A stretch of 18,027 bases of DNA from H111-94 sp034436045. Lineage in GTDB: Bacteria; Chloroflexota; Ktedonobacteria; Ktedonobacterales; Ktedonobacteraceae. The notes below the pieces were generated by a model. It was not told the DNA's origin. It made no database searches and saw only the letters and a list, made by a program, of their open reading frames with translations. The DNA is taken from positions 1-18,027 of the forward strand of contig DAOTVZ010000268.1 in NCBI GenBank assembly GCA_034436045.1, given 5' to 3'. Position 1 is the first letter of the stretch, and each line of letters opens with the position of its first letter. The position numbers were made by a program, and so were the translations under genes. This document shows positions 7,085 through 14,768 of the stretch, piece after piece.

Positions 7085-7771
7085 ATGCAACAAAGGCATG
7101 TATATTGGAAATATGTTTTGTCTTCTGTGCTGAGCAGCCTGGTAAGCCTACTGATAGTAAGCTGTGGAGCGCTGGTGACCTCCGCACCAAAAATAACGGC
7201 AACAGGATCGACCTTGATCAAACAGCCCTATTCAACGCCCTCCGCAGCGCAGGTGCTTTATGATCAGCCGCTCACGCAAGCTTCGGCAGGATGGGCGAGT
7301 AACCCTGCCTGCTCATTTAGTTCCGCTGGCCTGGATGTACAGCCGCAGGGCGGGCAGGCATACATCTGTCTGGCACCACTGACCCCTCCCTCTGATGTGT
7401 CTGTGACGGTTACAGTTCAGCAAATCAGGGGTTCAGTGCAGCATGCCTATGGTATCGTGTTCCGGCATAGCGCGCCCCATAACTATGATTTTTTCGGTAT
7501 TGACTCGCATGGGCATTTTACGCTGACTATAGTGGTCAACGATGTGAAACACGTCGTGCTGCCATTCACAGCAAGTAAGGTAATCCACCAGGGCTTGAAC
7601 GCCGTAAATGAATTGCAGGTGATTGTTAAGGGACAACAGGTGACACTGCTGATTAATGGTACACCTGTGGGACAGGCAACACTCTCTGCTTTCGCCAGGG
7701 GCGGTGTTGGTTTGCGCGGTATTGATAATGGGCATGTGCTATTTCGTCATCTTGTTATTGCGGCGGTGTAG
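7085..7771 (+). CDS. Secreted lipoprotein with a concanavalin-like (DUF1080 / 3-keto-disaccharide hydrolase-like) domain
   Basis: A 228-residue exported protein. The N-terminus has a basic-polar start, a hydrophobic stretch (VLSSVLSSLVSLLIV) and a lipobox IVSC with the lipid-attachment cysteine at residue 27, so the mature protein should be anchored on the outer face of the membrane. A short Thr/Ser/Pro linker leads into a beta-rich domain from about residue 58. The late strands (NELQVIVKGQQVTLLINGTP, then ARGGVGLRG) are typical of jelly-roll folds annotated as DUF1080 or glycoside-hydrolase-16-like. No catalytic glutamate pair is evident, so a binding or structural role is as likely as hydrolysis. 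The ribosome site GGAGAAGGAG lies four bases before the ATG. Its last 17 bases overlap the end of the converging sensor kinase gene. Confidence 0.75.
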   Translation: MQQRHVYWKYVLSSVLSSLVSLLIVSCGALVTSAPKITATGSTLIKQPYSTPSAAQVLYDQPLTQASAGWASNPACSFSSAGLDVQPQGGQAYICLAPLTPPSDVSVTVTVQQIRGSVQHAYGIVFRHSAPHNYDFFGIDSHGHFTLTIVVNDVKHVVLPFTASKVIHQGLNAVNELQVIVKGQQVTLLINGTPVGQATLSAFARGGVGLRGIDNGHVLFRHLVIAAV

Positions 7772-9251
7772 CTATCCGACCGAGGGAGGTATGTGGCATT
7801 GCCTGGGGCAGTGTGACTGTAAATGTGGAACCTTGTCCCGGTTGGCTTTCGACAGTGATGGAGCCACCATGCATCTCAATGATCCACTTCACCAGGGAGA
7901 GCCCCAGGCCACTATTATTGTTCTCCGTGCGTAATCGCGCGGGATCAACGCGATAAAAACGTTCAAAGATGTGCGGGAGATGTTCTGGTGCAATGCCGAT
8001 ACCGGTGTCTTGCACAACAACCTGGGCGACTGCCCCGTTTTGTCTGGCAATTACTGTTACCTTGCCGCCCGCGTTTGTATACTGGATGGCATTATCGAGC
8101 AAGTTCATCACGGCCTGGATCAGGCGCGACTCATCACCCAGAATGGTGACAGGTTGTGCTGCATAGACCTCAAGCTTGAGATCGTGTTCCACCGCTAGCA
8201 GCTCGGCATTTTGGGCTACAGCGTGTACAAGCTCATCAAGGCGTACCGGTTCGCGCTCGAAAACAACATTACCTTCGTCGGCCCGTGCCAGAACCAGCAG
8301 GTCGCTGATGAGGCGTCCCAGCCGCTCGGTTTCGTTGTTGATGTTTTCAAGCAAGGTTTTGTATTCAGTGGACGAGAGTTCTTGCAAGAGGGCCAGATCG
8401 GTCATGCTGCGAATAACCGCAACGGGCGTGCGTAGTTCATGAGAGGCATCAGCAACAAAGCGCAATTGGCGCGCGAAAGATTGGTCAAGTCGCTCAATCA
8501 TCTCATTGAGCGTTTGAGCGAGGCGACGCACTTCATCGTGAGCAGACGGCACTGGCACGCGCTGATGGAGATCACCTGCGCCAATCTGTCGGGCCTTGCG
8601 CGTCAATTGATCGATAGGAATAAAGGCACGCGCCGCCAGCCAATAGCTTCCTGTCCCTCCCAGTAGCAATGCGAAGGGCGCAATAAGCAGGAGTTCAAGG
8701 AGAAGGCTGCGTAAAGAGGTTTCGAGTTGCGCCAGCGATTCGCCTACCTGGACGATGGCAATGGATGTACCATTCTCAGTAACGATTGTGCTGTAGAGGC
8801 GAACCTGTTGACCCGCACGGGTTTGTACGGTGCCTAGCCATTCATGTTGATGCAACGTTTCTGTCATGCTTATAGCTGGCACGAGCAGCATATGAAACGA
8901 AGGTGTGGCGCTTACAACATGACCATGCAGGTCTAAAACGCGGACGAGCGTACTAAACATGATATCAATGTGAGTGCCTTGCTGATTATTGCTTGAAGGA
9001 GTGTTTCCTGTTCCTTCAGGTTGCCCGCCTATATCCTGAATAGTTACAATGCCTCCATCGCTGTTAATATTAGTAGCGATCTGCCTGGCTTGCAGGCTCA
9101 ATGCTTTATCAAGGTTATTAAGCAATGAGGTCTGCAACTGGGTATAGAGCAGTATGTCAGAGCAGAGCAACAGCAAGGCAAAGACCAGGGTATACCAGAT
9201 GGTGAGTTGCATACGAATACCGGGGGGCCATAGGTGGCGAAGTCGCAACAT
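7755..9251 (-). CDS. Two-component sensor histidine kinase
   Basis: A 498-residue membrane kinase. Helix 1 (about 16-36) and helix 2 (about 183-206) flank an extracytoplasmic sensor region of about 145 residues with a Ser/Asn/Gly-rich segment. A HAMP linker follows (about 207-260), then the dimerisation/phosphoacceptor domain with DASHELRTPVAV and His271. The ATPase domain shows all boxes: N box NLLDNAIQY (383-391), G1 DTGIGIAP (415-422), F box ERFYR (430-434) and G2 GLGLS (448-452). It autophosphorylates His271 and passes the phosphate to the partner regulator, whose TAG stop (9252-9254) directly abuts this ATG, so the pair is translationally coupled. The stimulus cannot be read from the sequence. 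The gene ends inside the 3' end of the converging lipoprotein gene. Confidence 0.95.
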   Translation of the reverse strand: MLRLRHLWPPGIRMQLTIWYTLVFALLLLCSDILLYTQLQTSLLNNLDKALSLQARQIATNINSDGGIVTIQDIGGQPEGTGNTPSSNNQQGTHIDIMFSTLVRVLDLHGHVVSATPSFHMLLVPAISMTETLHQHEWLGTVQTRAGQQVRLYSTIVTENGTSIAIVQVGESLAQLETSLRSLLLELLLIAPFALLLGGTGSYWLAARAFIPIDQLTRKARQIGAGDLHQRVPVPSAHDEVRRLAQTLNEMIERLDQSFARQLRFVADASHELRTPVAVIRSMTDLALLQELSSTEYKTLLENINNETERLGRLISDLLVLARADEGNVVFEREPVRLDELVHAVAQNAELLAVEHDLKLEVYAAQPVTILGDESRLIQAVMNLLDNAIQYTNAGGKVTVIARQNGAVAQVVVQDTGIGIAPEHLPHIFERFYRVDPARLRTENNNSGLGLSLVKWIIEMHGGSITVESQPGQGSTFTVTLPQAMPHTSLGRIATPPQ

Positions 9252-9926
9252 CTATTCGGGCTCCTTGAGTTGATAGCCTGTTCCACGCACAGTATGAATG
9301 ACATTGGGTTCACCCTCTGCGCAAAGTTTGTTGCGCAGATAGCGAATGTAAACGTCGATGACATTCGACATATGTTCGGCATCAAAATCCCACACGTGTT
9401 CAGCAATCATAGTGCGACTTAGCACCTGGCGCGGATGATGCATTAGAAAATTGAAGAGAGCGTATTCTTTGCTTGAGAGCGTGATAACGCGCTCACCTCT
9501 TTTGACCTCTTGCGTTGCTGTATCGAGGGTGATATCCAGAAAAGAGAGAAGCGATGACCGCGTGGAGCCTTCGCGTCGCAGCAAGGCGCGTACCCGTGCT
9601 TCTAGTTCACTGAACGCAAACGGTTTGACGAGATAGTCGTCTGCACCGAGATTAAGGCCCATCACGCGCTGATCCACCTCGCCGAGAGCTGTTAACATCA
9701 AGATTGGGACAGTCCGTTTATGATTGCGCAGCCGACGACAGACTTCAAAGCCATTGAGGCCGGGCAGTAGCACATCCAGAATCAATAGATCATAGGGAGT
9801 GCTGAGCCCGGAAGCCAGGGCATCTTCCCCATTGGTCAGTAGATCAACGGCGTAGTGATATTTTTCCAGGCTTTTCTTCAGATTTGGCCCTAAAGAGGGA
9901 TTATCTTCAGCTAATAAAATGCGCAT
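9252..9926 (-). CDS. OmpR/PhoB-family response regulator
   Basis: A 224-residue regulator with a receiver domain (1-115) and a winged-helix DNA-binding domain (about 127-222). Receiver landmarks are the acidic pair E7-D8, phosphoacceptor D51 in LLILDVLLPG, T79 and K101 in LVKPF. The output domain shows LSSKEYALFNFLMHHP, the recognition-helix region NVIDVYIRYLRNKL and the closing wing HTVRGTGYQL. It is the partner of the downstream kinase (adjacent stop and start). A strong AAGGAG (9943-9938, minus strand) sits ten bases before the ATG. Upstream, two ATGAG half-sites 11 bases apart (9992-9996 and 10003-10007) have the spacing expected for binding of this family, so autoregulation is possible but unproven. 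Confidence 0.95.
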   Translation of the reverse strand: MRILLAEDNPSLGPNLKKSLEKYHYAVDLLTNGEDALASGLSTPYDLLILDVLLPGLNGFEVCRRLRNHKRTVPILMLTALGEVDQRVMGLNLGADDYLVKPFAFSELEARVRALLRREGSTRSSLLSFLDITLDTATQEVKRGERVITLSSKEYALFNFLMHHPRQVLSRTMIAEHVWDFDAEHMSNVIDVYIRYLRNKLCAEGEPNVIHTVRGTGYQLKEPE

Positions 9927-10058
9927 CTATTTATTTCTCCTTGTCTCATCATCGTCCAGATTGGTTCTCTCCTTAATTGTAGGAGCCAAAAATGAGGAGA
10001 TGATGAGTTCAATATTCTATACTCACAACAAACGGGATATTTATGGGAGGGGGAGAGG

Positions 10059-10151
10059 TTAAAGGAGTAAGGTGATTTGTTGTTCAAACAGCCGGGGAAC
10101 GTAGCTGAGATCATCAACTACATTCCCCGGCTGTGTCAACTCATACGGCAT
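10059..10151 (-). other. 30-codon open frame spanning the 17-bp hairpin; probably not coding
   Basis: An ATG at 10151-10149 opens a 30-codon frame ending at 10059. It has no ribosome site at a useful distance. Because the hairpin is an inverted repeat, the same words (QPGNV, Y-V/I-P-R-L) appear from both strands, which argues that the open frame is a by-product of the hairpin. It is recorded because it lies in an otherwise gene-free block. Confidence 0.2.
10088..10134 (-). terminator. Strong 17-bp GC-rich hairpin between the response regulator and the small peptide gene
   Basis: The arm at 10088-10104 (ACAGCCGGGGAACGTAG) pairs with 10118-10134 around a 13-base loop. On the plus strand there is one C-A mismatch. 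On the minus strand the same position is a G-U wobble, so the minus-strand RNA folds without a break. That suggests the functional transcript is minus-strand, where the hairpin would end the GNAT/ABC/peptide unit before the response regulator. The following bases (TGTTTGAAC on the minus strand) are only weakly U-rich, so a processing or stabilising structure is an alternative. Confidence 0.5.
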
Positions 10152-10184
10152 TGCGCACGTATGGATTTACCTTATGTGTGCGAT

Positions 10185-10295
10185 CTAATAATCGCCTTCA
10201 AAGTTGCCATCTTGCTGGGTATTGGAACCGCTGCTATCGTTGGATTCAGTGGTATTCTCAACGCTTTCGCTTTCGAGACCTACAGCTTCTGCCAT
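10185..10295 (-). CDS. Small acidic peptide, 36 residues, unknown function
   Basis: An unrecognised peptide encoded between the ABC exporter and the two-component system. Support for coding is the ribosome site: AAAGGAGG (10312-10305 on the minus strand) lies nine bases before the ATG, one of the best in the window. The peptide begins MAEAVGLESESVENTT and ends DGNFEGDY. It is rich in Glu, Asp, Ser and Asn, lacks Cys and Lys/Arg, and has no signal peptide or membrane segment. It lies about 110 bases downstream of the exporter gene on the same strand, and a strong hairpin follows. Composition and position would fit a modified-peptide precursor or a small regulator, but no maturation enzyme is visible in this window. 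Function is not inferred; only that translation is plausible. Confidence 0.55.
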   Translation of the reverse strand: MAEAVGLESESVENTTESNDSSGSNTQQDGNFEGDY

Positions 10296-10370
10296 ATTTG
10301 CATTCCTCCTTTCTTCCAGTCTATATTGTGCGTGCATTTCTCTCGTTCGCACATTACTATCTTAGACGCT

Positions 10371-10416
10371 TTTTATGAGAAAACTATGAAGAAAATCATG
10401 AGAATTTTCTATGACA
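10371..10416. promoter_or_regulatory. Phased direct-repeat array upstream of the small peptide gene
   Basis: Four (T/C)ATGA(A/G/C) units start at 10374, 10385, 10397 and 10410, so they recur every 11 to 13 bases, each followed by A/T-rich sequence. The array overlaps the end of the ABC gene and lies about 80 bases upstream of the peptide start. Direct repeats about one helical turn apart are the usual site layout of OmpR/PhoB-family regulators, one of which is encoded next door. Operator function is inference. Confidence 0.3.
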
Positions 10417-12202
10417 GGTGTGGGAGAACGATGGTGGCCTGTTTTGCAATGTCAGTAGTACACTGCCCGCGAACGAGTGTCGCGTAGGCTCCATTACGTT
10501 GAAGTAACTCTTCGTGTGACCCCATTTCAACTACATGTCCTTGTTCGACTACCGCGATTAAGTCTGCCGTGCGCACGGTCGAGAGGCGATGAGCGATCAG
10601 TAGAACCGTATGCTGCCCACGTAGCGTGTCGAGGGTTGAACGGATTTTTTCTTCGGAGAGAGAATCCAGGGCGGAGGTCGCTTCATCAAAAATGAGAATA
10701 GGAGCCTGGCGTACCAATGCCCGTGCGATTGCTACGCGCTGGCGTTGCCCACCAGAAAGTTTTGTGCCGCGTGGGCCGATCAGCGTATCCAGGCCATTGG
10801 CGAGTTTCATCTCAAGGATGCCAGCCTGTTGTGCTGCTTGCAGGATGATGTTATCGTCGGCGTCCAGCCGACCATAGGCAATATTTTCGCGGATACTGCC
10901 CATGAACAGCGTGATTTCCTGTGGAACAACCGCCATATAATGGCGCAGCTCGGTAGTTTCAAACTGGCGTATATCATATCCAAAAACCGTAATACGTCCA
11001 GCATCAGGATCGTAAAACCTCTGTAAGAGCGCTATGGCGGTTGATTTGCCGCCGCCGCTAGCTCCAACCAGACCAACAATTGCGCCGCGAGGAACAGTAA
11101 GATTAAAATCTCGTAGTATCGTTCGCCCTGGTTTATAGGAAAAGAAGACATGCTCAAAGGTGATAGCCGATTCAACAATTCTGTATGGTGGATGATATGC
11201 TTTAAGCAATGTGCTGCGTGGAAGTAAGGCGGCAGAGGGTTCATCATGGTCTTTCGACAGGTCAAGCAAGGCCGCAACGCGCTCCGCTGCTGCTAATCCG
11301 CTCTGCATTGTGTTGCCCAGACGGCTCAGGCTCAAGAGTGGGTTATAAAGTTGTCCGAGGTAGGCCAGAAAGATGACGAGGCCGCCAATGGTGAGTGTAC
11401 CTGCCGCGAGCGCCTGTGCCCCAAAGTAGACCACAAGAACTGTGCCAACGGTTGCGATTATATCGCTGAGTGGCGTAAAGATGGCGCGCTGGCGTGCTGC
11501 ATCCAGGCGTGCCTGCCAGTGTTGCTCGCCACGTTCTCGAAATCTTTGCTCCTCATGTGAGAAGCGCACGAAAGACTTGACCAGCACAATTGCAGAAAGA
11601 ACTTCCTCCACCGTTGCCGTCAACTCTGAGAGACGTGTGCGTACTTCGCGCGATGCTAATCGACTACGACGTGCGTAGAGTGCAAGTGAGACAAACAGGA
11701 ATGGAAGTACCAGTAATGAGATGGCAGCAAGGAATGGGTCCAGATAGAAGAGCATCGTGGCAAACACGAAAATGGTGAGCGCCTGCGTCGTTCCATCGGT
11801 AATACCAGCAACGAGAACATCTTCTACCGCTCCCACATCACTAATGAGGCGACTTACACTTTCACCAACGCGATGATCGTGATGATAATGCAGAGAGAGG
11901 CGCAACAAACGAGCGAATAACTGATGGCGCAGATCAATCACGACCCGCCCTCCAATATAGGCACCCTGGTATTGATCGAGATAGTTTGCGCCACCTTTGA
12001 GTAAGGCAATGGCCAGATAGCCGCCGCAAATCCATAGCACGACGGGGCCGGTTGGCTGTGCCACTAGATTATCAACAATCAGTTTGAGGAGGTAGATTTT
12101 TGCCGCGTTTAAAAGTGGACGAGATAGCGTTGCCAGAAATGTTACGATAAGGCGTCCACGGTAGGGCTTAAGCAGAACCAGGAAACGGAACCAGGTGCGC
12201 AT
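10409..12202 (-). CDS. ABC transporter, fused transmembrane and ATP-binding domains (exporter type)
   Basis: A half-size exporter of 597 residues. Residues about 15-320 form the six-helix exporter domain (VTFLATLSRPLLNAAKIYLL near the start; TIFVFATMLFYLDPFLAAIS in the middle). The ATPase domain (about 345-580) has Walker A GASGGGKST (380-388), the Q-loop in VVPQE (Q428), signature LSGGQ (482-486), Walker B LIFDE (503-507) and the H-loop His538. It should work as a dimer and pump lipids, peptides or drugs outward; no N-terminal C39 peptidase is present, so it would not itself trim a leader. The start at ATG 12202 is chosen because GAGGAG lies ten bases upstream, inside the end of the GNAT gene, and the longer frame (to 12304) would give a Cys/Thr-rich tail unlike the family. 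One base separates the GNAT stop from this start, indicating translational coupling. The substrate is unknown. Confidence 0.93.
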   Translation of the reverse strand: MRTWFRFLVLLKPYRGRLIVTFLATLSRPLLNAAKIYLLKLIVDNLVAQPTGPVVLWICGGYLAIALLKGGANYLDQYQGAYIGGRVVIDLRHQLFARLLRLSLHYHHDHRVGESVSRLISDVGAVEDVLVAGITDGTTQALTIFVFATMLFYLDPFLAAISLLVLPFLFVSLALYARRSRLASREVRTRLSELTATVEEVLSAIVLVKSFVRFSHEEQRFRERGEQHWQARLDAARQRAIFTPLSDIIATVGTVLVVYFGAQALAAGTLTIGGLVIFLAYLGQLYNPLLSLSRLGNTMQSGLAAAERVAALLDLSKDHDEPSAALLPRSTLLKAYHPPYRIVESAITFEHVFFSYKPGRTILRDFNLTVPRGAIVGLVGASGGGKSTAIALLQRFYDPDAGRITVFGYDIRQFETTELRHYMAVVPQEITLFMGSIRENIAYGRLDADDNIILQAAQQAGILEMKLANGLDTLIGPRGTKLSGGQRQRVAIARALVRQAPILIFDEATSALDSLSEEKIRSTLDTLRGQHTVLLIAHRLSTVRTADLIAVVEQGHVVEMGSHEELLQRNGAYATLVRGQCTTDIAKQATIVLPHLS

Positions 12203-12203
12203 A

Positions 12204-12737
12204 TTACTCGGACTCCTCGTTCCATTCGTGAGCCAGCAGGCCCATGTGCAGCATGTTTTGCCAGCGTCCTGCGCTCCAGACGCTTTCACGTTCACACCCT
12301 TCAACTACAAAACCGAGACGCTGATAAACGGCTAGTGCCCGTTTATTGCTTTCGAGGACTGTAAGGCCGAGGCGGTGAAGGCCCATTTCGGTGAAACAAA
12401 AGTGAAGCAGTGTGCGGAGTGCATCACTACCATAACCTTTATTCTGCATCTCCGGCAAGATGAAGAGGCGTAATGACGCTTTATGGGCTTGCCAGTCGAT
12501 GTCATTTAGACGGATGAAGCCGACGATGGCCTCTGCTTTTGTTTGTATGACCACAATCTTAACACGTGGCGTGCGGAGAAGCCGCTCAAACTCTTGTTCT
12601 TGACTTTCGCGGGCATCAAGCGCATAGACGGTAGTTGCCAGCCAGCGATCTATTTGTGGATCATGCTCCCAGCGACGCAGCACTGCCAGATCAGCAGCAC
12701 GCACCGGACGCAAATCAATCAACCTTCCATGAATCAT
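12204..12737 (-). CDS. GNAT-family N-acetyltransferase (RimJ/RimL type)
   Basis: A 177-residue acetyltransferase that would transfer acetyl from acetyl-CoA to an amine. The opening GRLIDLRPVRAADLAVLRRW is typical of the RimJ/RimL branch. Strand 4 and the pyrophosphate loop are RLFILPEMQNKGYG (90-103, with the Q-x-x-G-x-G signature at 98-103). NKRALAVYQRLGF (131-143) is the classical late motif with the CoA-contacting Asn and Tyr. Members act on ribosomal protein N-termini, antibiotics or small amines; the substrate cannot be told here. The ribosome site GGGAGGA (12754-12748, minus strand) is ten bases before the ATG. The gene is directly coupled to the ABC exporter (one-base gap), so modification followed by export is conceivable but not shown. 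Confidence 0.9.
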   Translation of the reverse strand: MIHGRLIDLRPVRAADLAVLRRWEHDPQIDRWLATTVYALDARESQEQEFERLLRTPRVKIVVIQTKAEAIVGFIRLNDIDWQAHKASLRLFILPEMQNKGYGSDALRTLLHFCFTEMGLHRLGLTVLESNKRALAVYQRLGFVVEGCERESVWSAGRWQNMLHMGLLAHEWNEESE

Positions 12738-12848
12738 TGCTCAGTAATCCTCCCAGGTAGTTATAGGTCTCCTGACTACAGAGTATGGAAGGCTAAGATG
12801 ATAGGAGCATGAAGGAATGGGTGTTTGCAGCGAATAAAGACTCACTCA

Positions 12849-12895
12849 ATGGGATGCTCAACGCTTTCAAGATAAGTACTGGCAGAGCATCCCAT
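12849..12895. terminator. 11-bp inverted repeat downstream of gpmI
   Basis: ATGGGATGCTC (12849-12859) and its exact complement (12885-12895) flank a 25-base spacer in the gap between gpmI and the GNAT gene. It could terminate gpmI transcription on the minus strand, but the U-tract is poor (GTCTTTATT some distance away) and the loop is long. A protein-binding dyad upstream of the GNAT/ABC unit is the alternative. The rest of this 238-base gap shows no supported gene. Confidence 0.3.
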
Positions 12896-12975
12896 CATTT
12901 TCTAAAGATGTACATTCGTAAGAGAGTGCTGCGCGTCTGCTGGCTAGAGGATCGTTATGCTCTTTTTGTAACCGG

Positions 12976-14559
12976 CTATGGCAGCAGCAGTGAGCGCCCG
13001 GTCATATCCTTCGGTTGTGGGATACCCATGATATGCAATATGGTTGGTGCGACATCGGCCAGAATACCGCCGGAGCGCAGACGGGCGTTGGCATATTGCG
13101 GCACAACCAGGTAAAGTGGCACCGGATTGGTGGTGTGTGCGGTAAAGGGCTTGCCGGTCTCGTAGTCGATCAACTGTTCCGCGTTGCCATGATCGGCAGT
13201 AATCAGCAGGCCGCCCCCCATTGCCAGCGTAGCCTCTACCACGCGCCCGACGCCGGTATCCACTGCCTCCACCGCTTTTATAGCCGCCTCGATGACGCCG
13301 GTATGCCCCACCATGTCGGCGTTGGCATAGTTCATAATCACCAGATCATAGACCCCGCTACGAATATGCTCGATAGCGGTATCGGTTACGCCTGCCGCGC
13401 TCATCTCCGGTTGCAAATCGTAGGTCGGCACCTTTGGCGAGGGTACCAGCACGCGATCCTCGCCGGGGAAGGGCGTCTCGCGCCGTCCGTTAATAAAATA
13501 GGTCACGTGCGCGTACTTCTCGGTTTCGGCGGTATGGAACTGGCGCAGGCCATGCTCGGAAATGACACGCGCCAGGGGCATCTCTACCTCGTCGGCGCGA
13601 TAGGCCACGGCGGCATCTAATCCCTCCTCGTATTCGGTCATCATCACGAATTGCAGATCGGCGATGCGTGGACCACGGGCAAACTTGCCCTCGGCCTGGG
13701 GCGGCAGTTCTGGCAAGACAAACGCTTTGGTCAACTGGCGCGCGCGGTCAGGACGGAAGTTATAGTGGATGATGGCATCTCCGGCCTTGACGATGGCGAC
13801 GGGGTGTTGATCCTCCATGATGACCGTTGGCTCGATAAATTCGTCAGTAACGCCTTTATCGTATGACTGCTGAATAGCGGCGATAGGAGACGAGGCGCGC
13901 AACCCCTCGCCTTTTGTCATAGCAAAATATGTGCGCGCCGTGCGATCCCAGCGGTTGTCGCGGTCCATCGCATAGTAGCGTCCACTCACCGTTGCCACCT
14001 TCGCTGGATGGTCGCCGCCGATTTCTTGTGCGCGCGCTTCTAGTTGGCGCATAAATTCGACGCCGCCCGTAGGCGAGGTATCGCGGCCATCGGTGAAGGA
14101 GTGGATATAGACGTGCTCAACTTCGTGCATTTGCGCTAGCCTCAGCAGTGCCTCCAGGTGCGACTCATGTGCGTGGACACCGCCGTTGCCAAGCAGGCCA
14201 CAGATATGCAACTGCGACTGGTTGCGTTTCACATGCTCAATCGCCTTGAGCAAGGCCGGGTTGTGGAAGAAAGAGCCATCGCGGATCGACTCGGTGATGC
14301 GCGTGAAGTCTTGCAGCACGCGCTTACCGGCCCCGATATTCTGGTGCCCGACCTCAGAATTACCCATCTGCCCCTCCGGCAAACCCACTGCTTCGCCAGA
14401 GGTTTTTATCGCTGTGTGGGGCCACTTGCGCTCCAGAGCGTCCAGGTTGGGGGTGCGTGCCAGCGCAATGGCGTTTCCCTCTTTGCGTGGGTTGATGCCC
14501 CAGCCATCCATAATGATCAAAACAAAGGGGCGTGGTCGCCCCGCAGGTGTTGTACTCAT
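12976..14559 (-). CDS. gpmI: 2,3-bisphosphoglycerate-independent phosphoglycerate mutase
   Basis: A 527-residue cytoplasmic enzyme interconverting 3- and 2-phosphoglycerate in glycolysis and gluconeogenesis, using two Mn ions and a phosphoserine intermediate. The length is normal for the family. The N-terminal metal aspartate is in LIIMDGWG (D18), and the nucleophile is Ser68 in QMGNSEVGH. The phosphotransferase insert carries HICGLLGNGGVHAHESH and the substrate-binding HSFTDGRDTSP and SGRYYAMDRDNRWDR. The C-terminal metal half shows NYANADMVGHTG, LITADHGNAEQ and FTAHTTNPVPL. The N-terminus has a short Ser/Thr/Pro extension. The ribosome site TTGGAG is about 11 bases upstream, with an extended -10 promoter candidate further up. 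Divergent from a small basic protein gene. Confidence 0.97.
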   Translation of the reverse strand: MSTTPAGRPRPFVLIIMDGWGINPRKEGNAIALARTPNLDALERKWPHTAIKTSGEAVGLPEGQMGNSEVGHQNIGAGKRVLQDFTRITESIRDGSFFHNPALLKAIEHVKRNQSQLHICGLLGNGGVHAHESHLEALLRLAQMHEVEHVYIHSFTDGRDTSPTGGVEFMRQLEARAQEIGGDHPAKVATVSGRYYAMDRDNRWDRTARTYFAMTKGEGLRASSPIAAIQQSYDKGVTDEFIEPTVIMEDQHPVAIVKAGDAIIHYNFRPDRARQLTKAFVLPELPPQAEGKFARGPRIADLQFVMMTEYEEGLDAAVAYRADEVEMPLARVISEHGLRQFHTAETEKYAHVTYFINGRRETPFPGEDRVLVPSPKVPTYDLQPEMSAAGVTDTAIEHIRSGVYDLVIMNYANADMVGHTGVIEAAIKAVEAVDTGVGRVVEATLAMGGGLLITADHGNAEQLIDYETGKPFTAHTTNPVPLYLVVPQYANARLRSGGILADVAPTILHIMGIPQPKDMTGRSLLLP

Positions 14560-14609
14560 GTGTGTGCAATAACTCCAATTCTCACAATGCTGTGGAGACT
14601 ACTGCCGTC

Positions 14610-14618
14610 ATTGTATCA
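14610..14618 (-). promoter_or_regulatory. Extended -10 promoter element for gpmI
   Basis: On the minus strand TGA followed by TACAAT (14618-14610) forms an extended -10 box. The sequence 17 bases further up (TGAAAG) is a poor -35. Transcription would begin near 14603, leaving a leader of about 44 bases before the gpmI ATG. Confidence 0.4.
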
Positions 14619-14768
14619 TGGACATGCAGTAACTTTCACACCCTGTTCAGAAGATCGCTGCTGAGTTACCAGATCAGAACCTTGCACGTGTTAGCTCGTG
14701 ATATACGACCTTCATGTTAGACTGTGACTTTCTACTTTATTTGATATGCACATACAAGGAGAACGGTG

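Noticed and set aside
10185..10295. Lasso peptide or graspetide precursor
   Set aside because: The C-terminal part begins with Gly and has Asp seven residues on, and the peptide is rich in Ser/Thr/Asp/Glu, but no lasso cyclase, leader protease or ATP-grasp ligase is in the window. No class can be assigned.
10077..10487. 136-codon plus-strand frame with a TTG start and an AAAGGAG nine bases upstream
   Set aside because: The ribosome-like site is tempting, but the frame begins inside the hairpin, runs antisense through the small peptide gene and ends inside the ABC gene. Its hydrophobic stretch arises opposite acidic codons, which is typical of a shadow frame.
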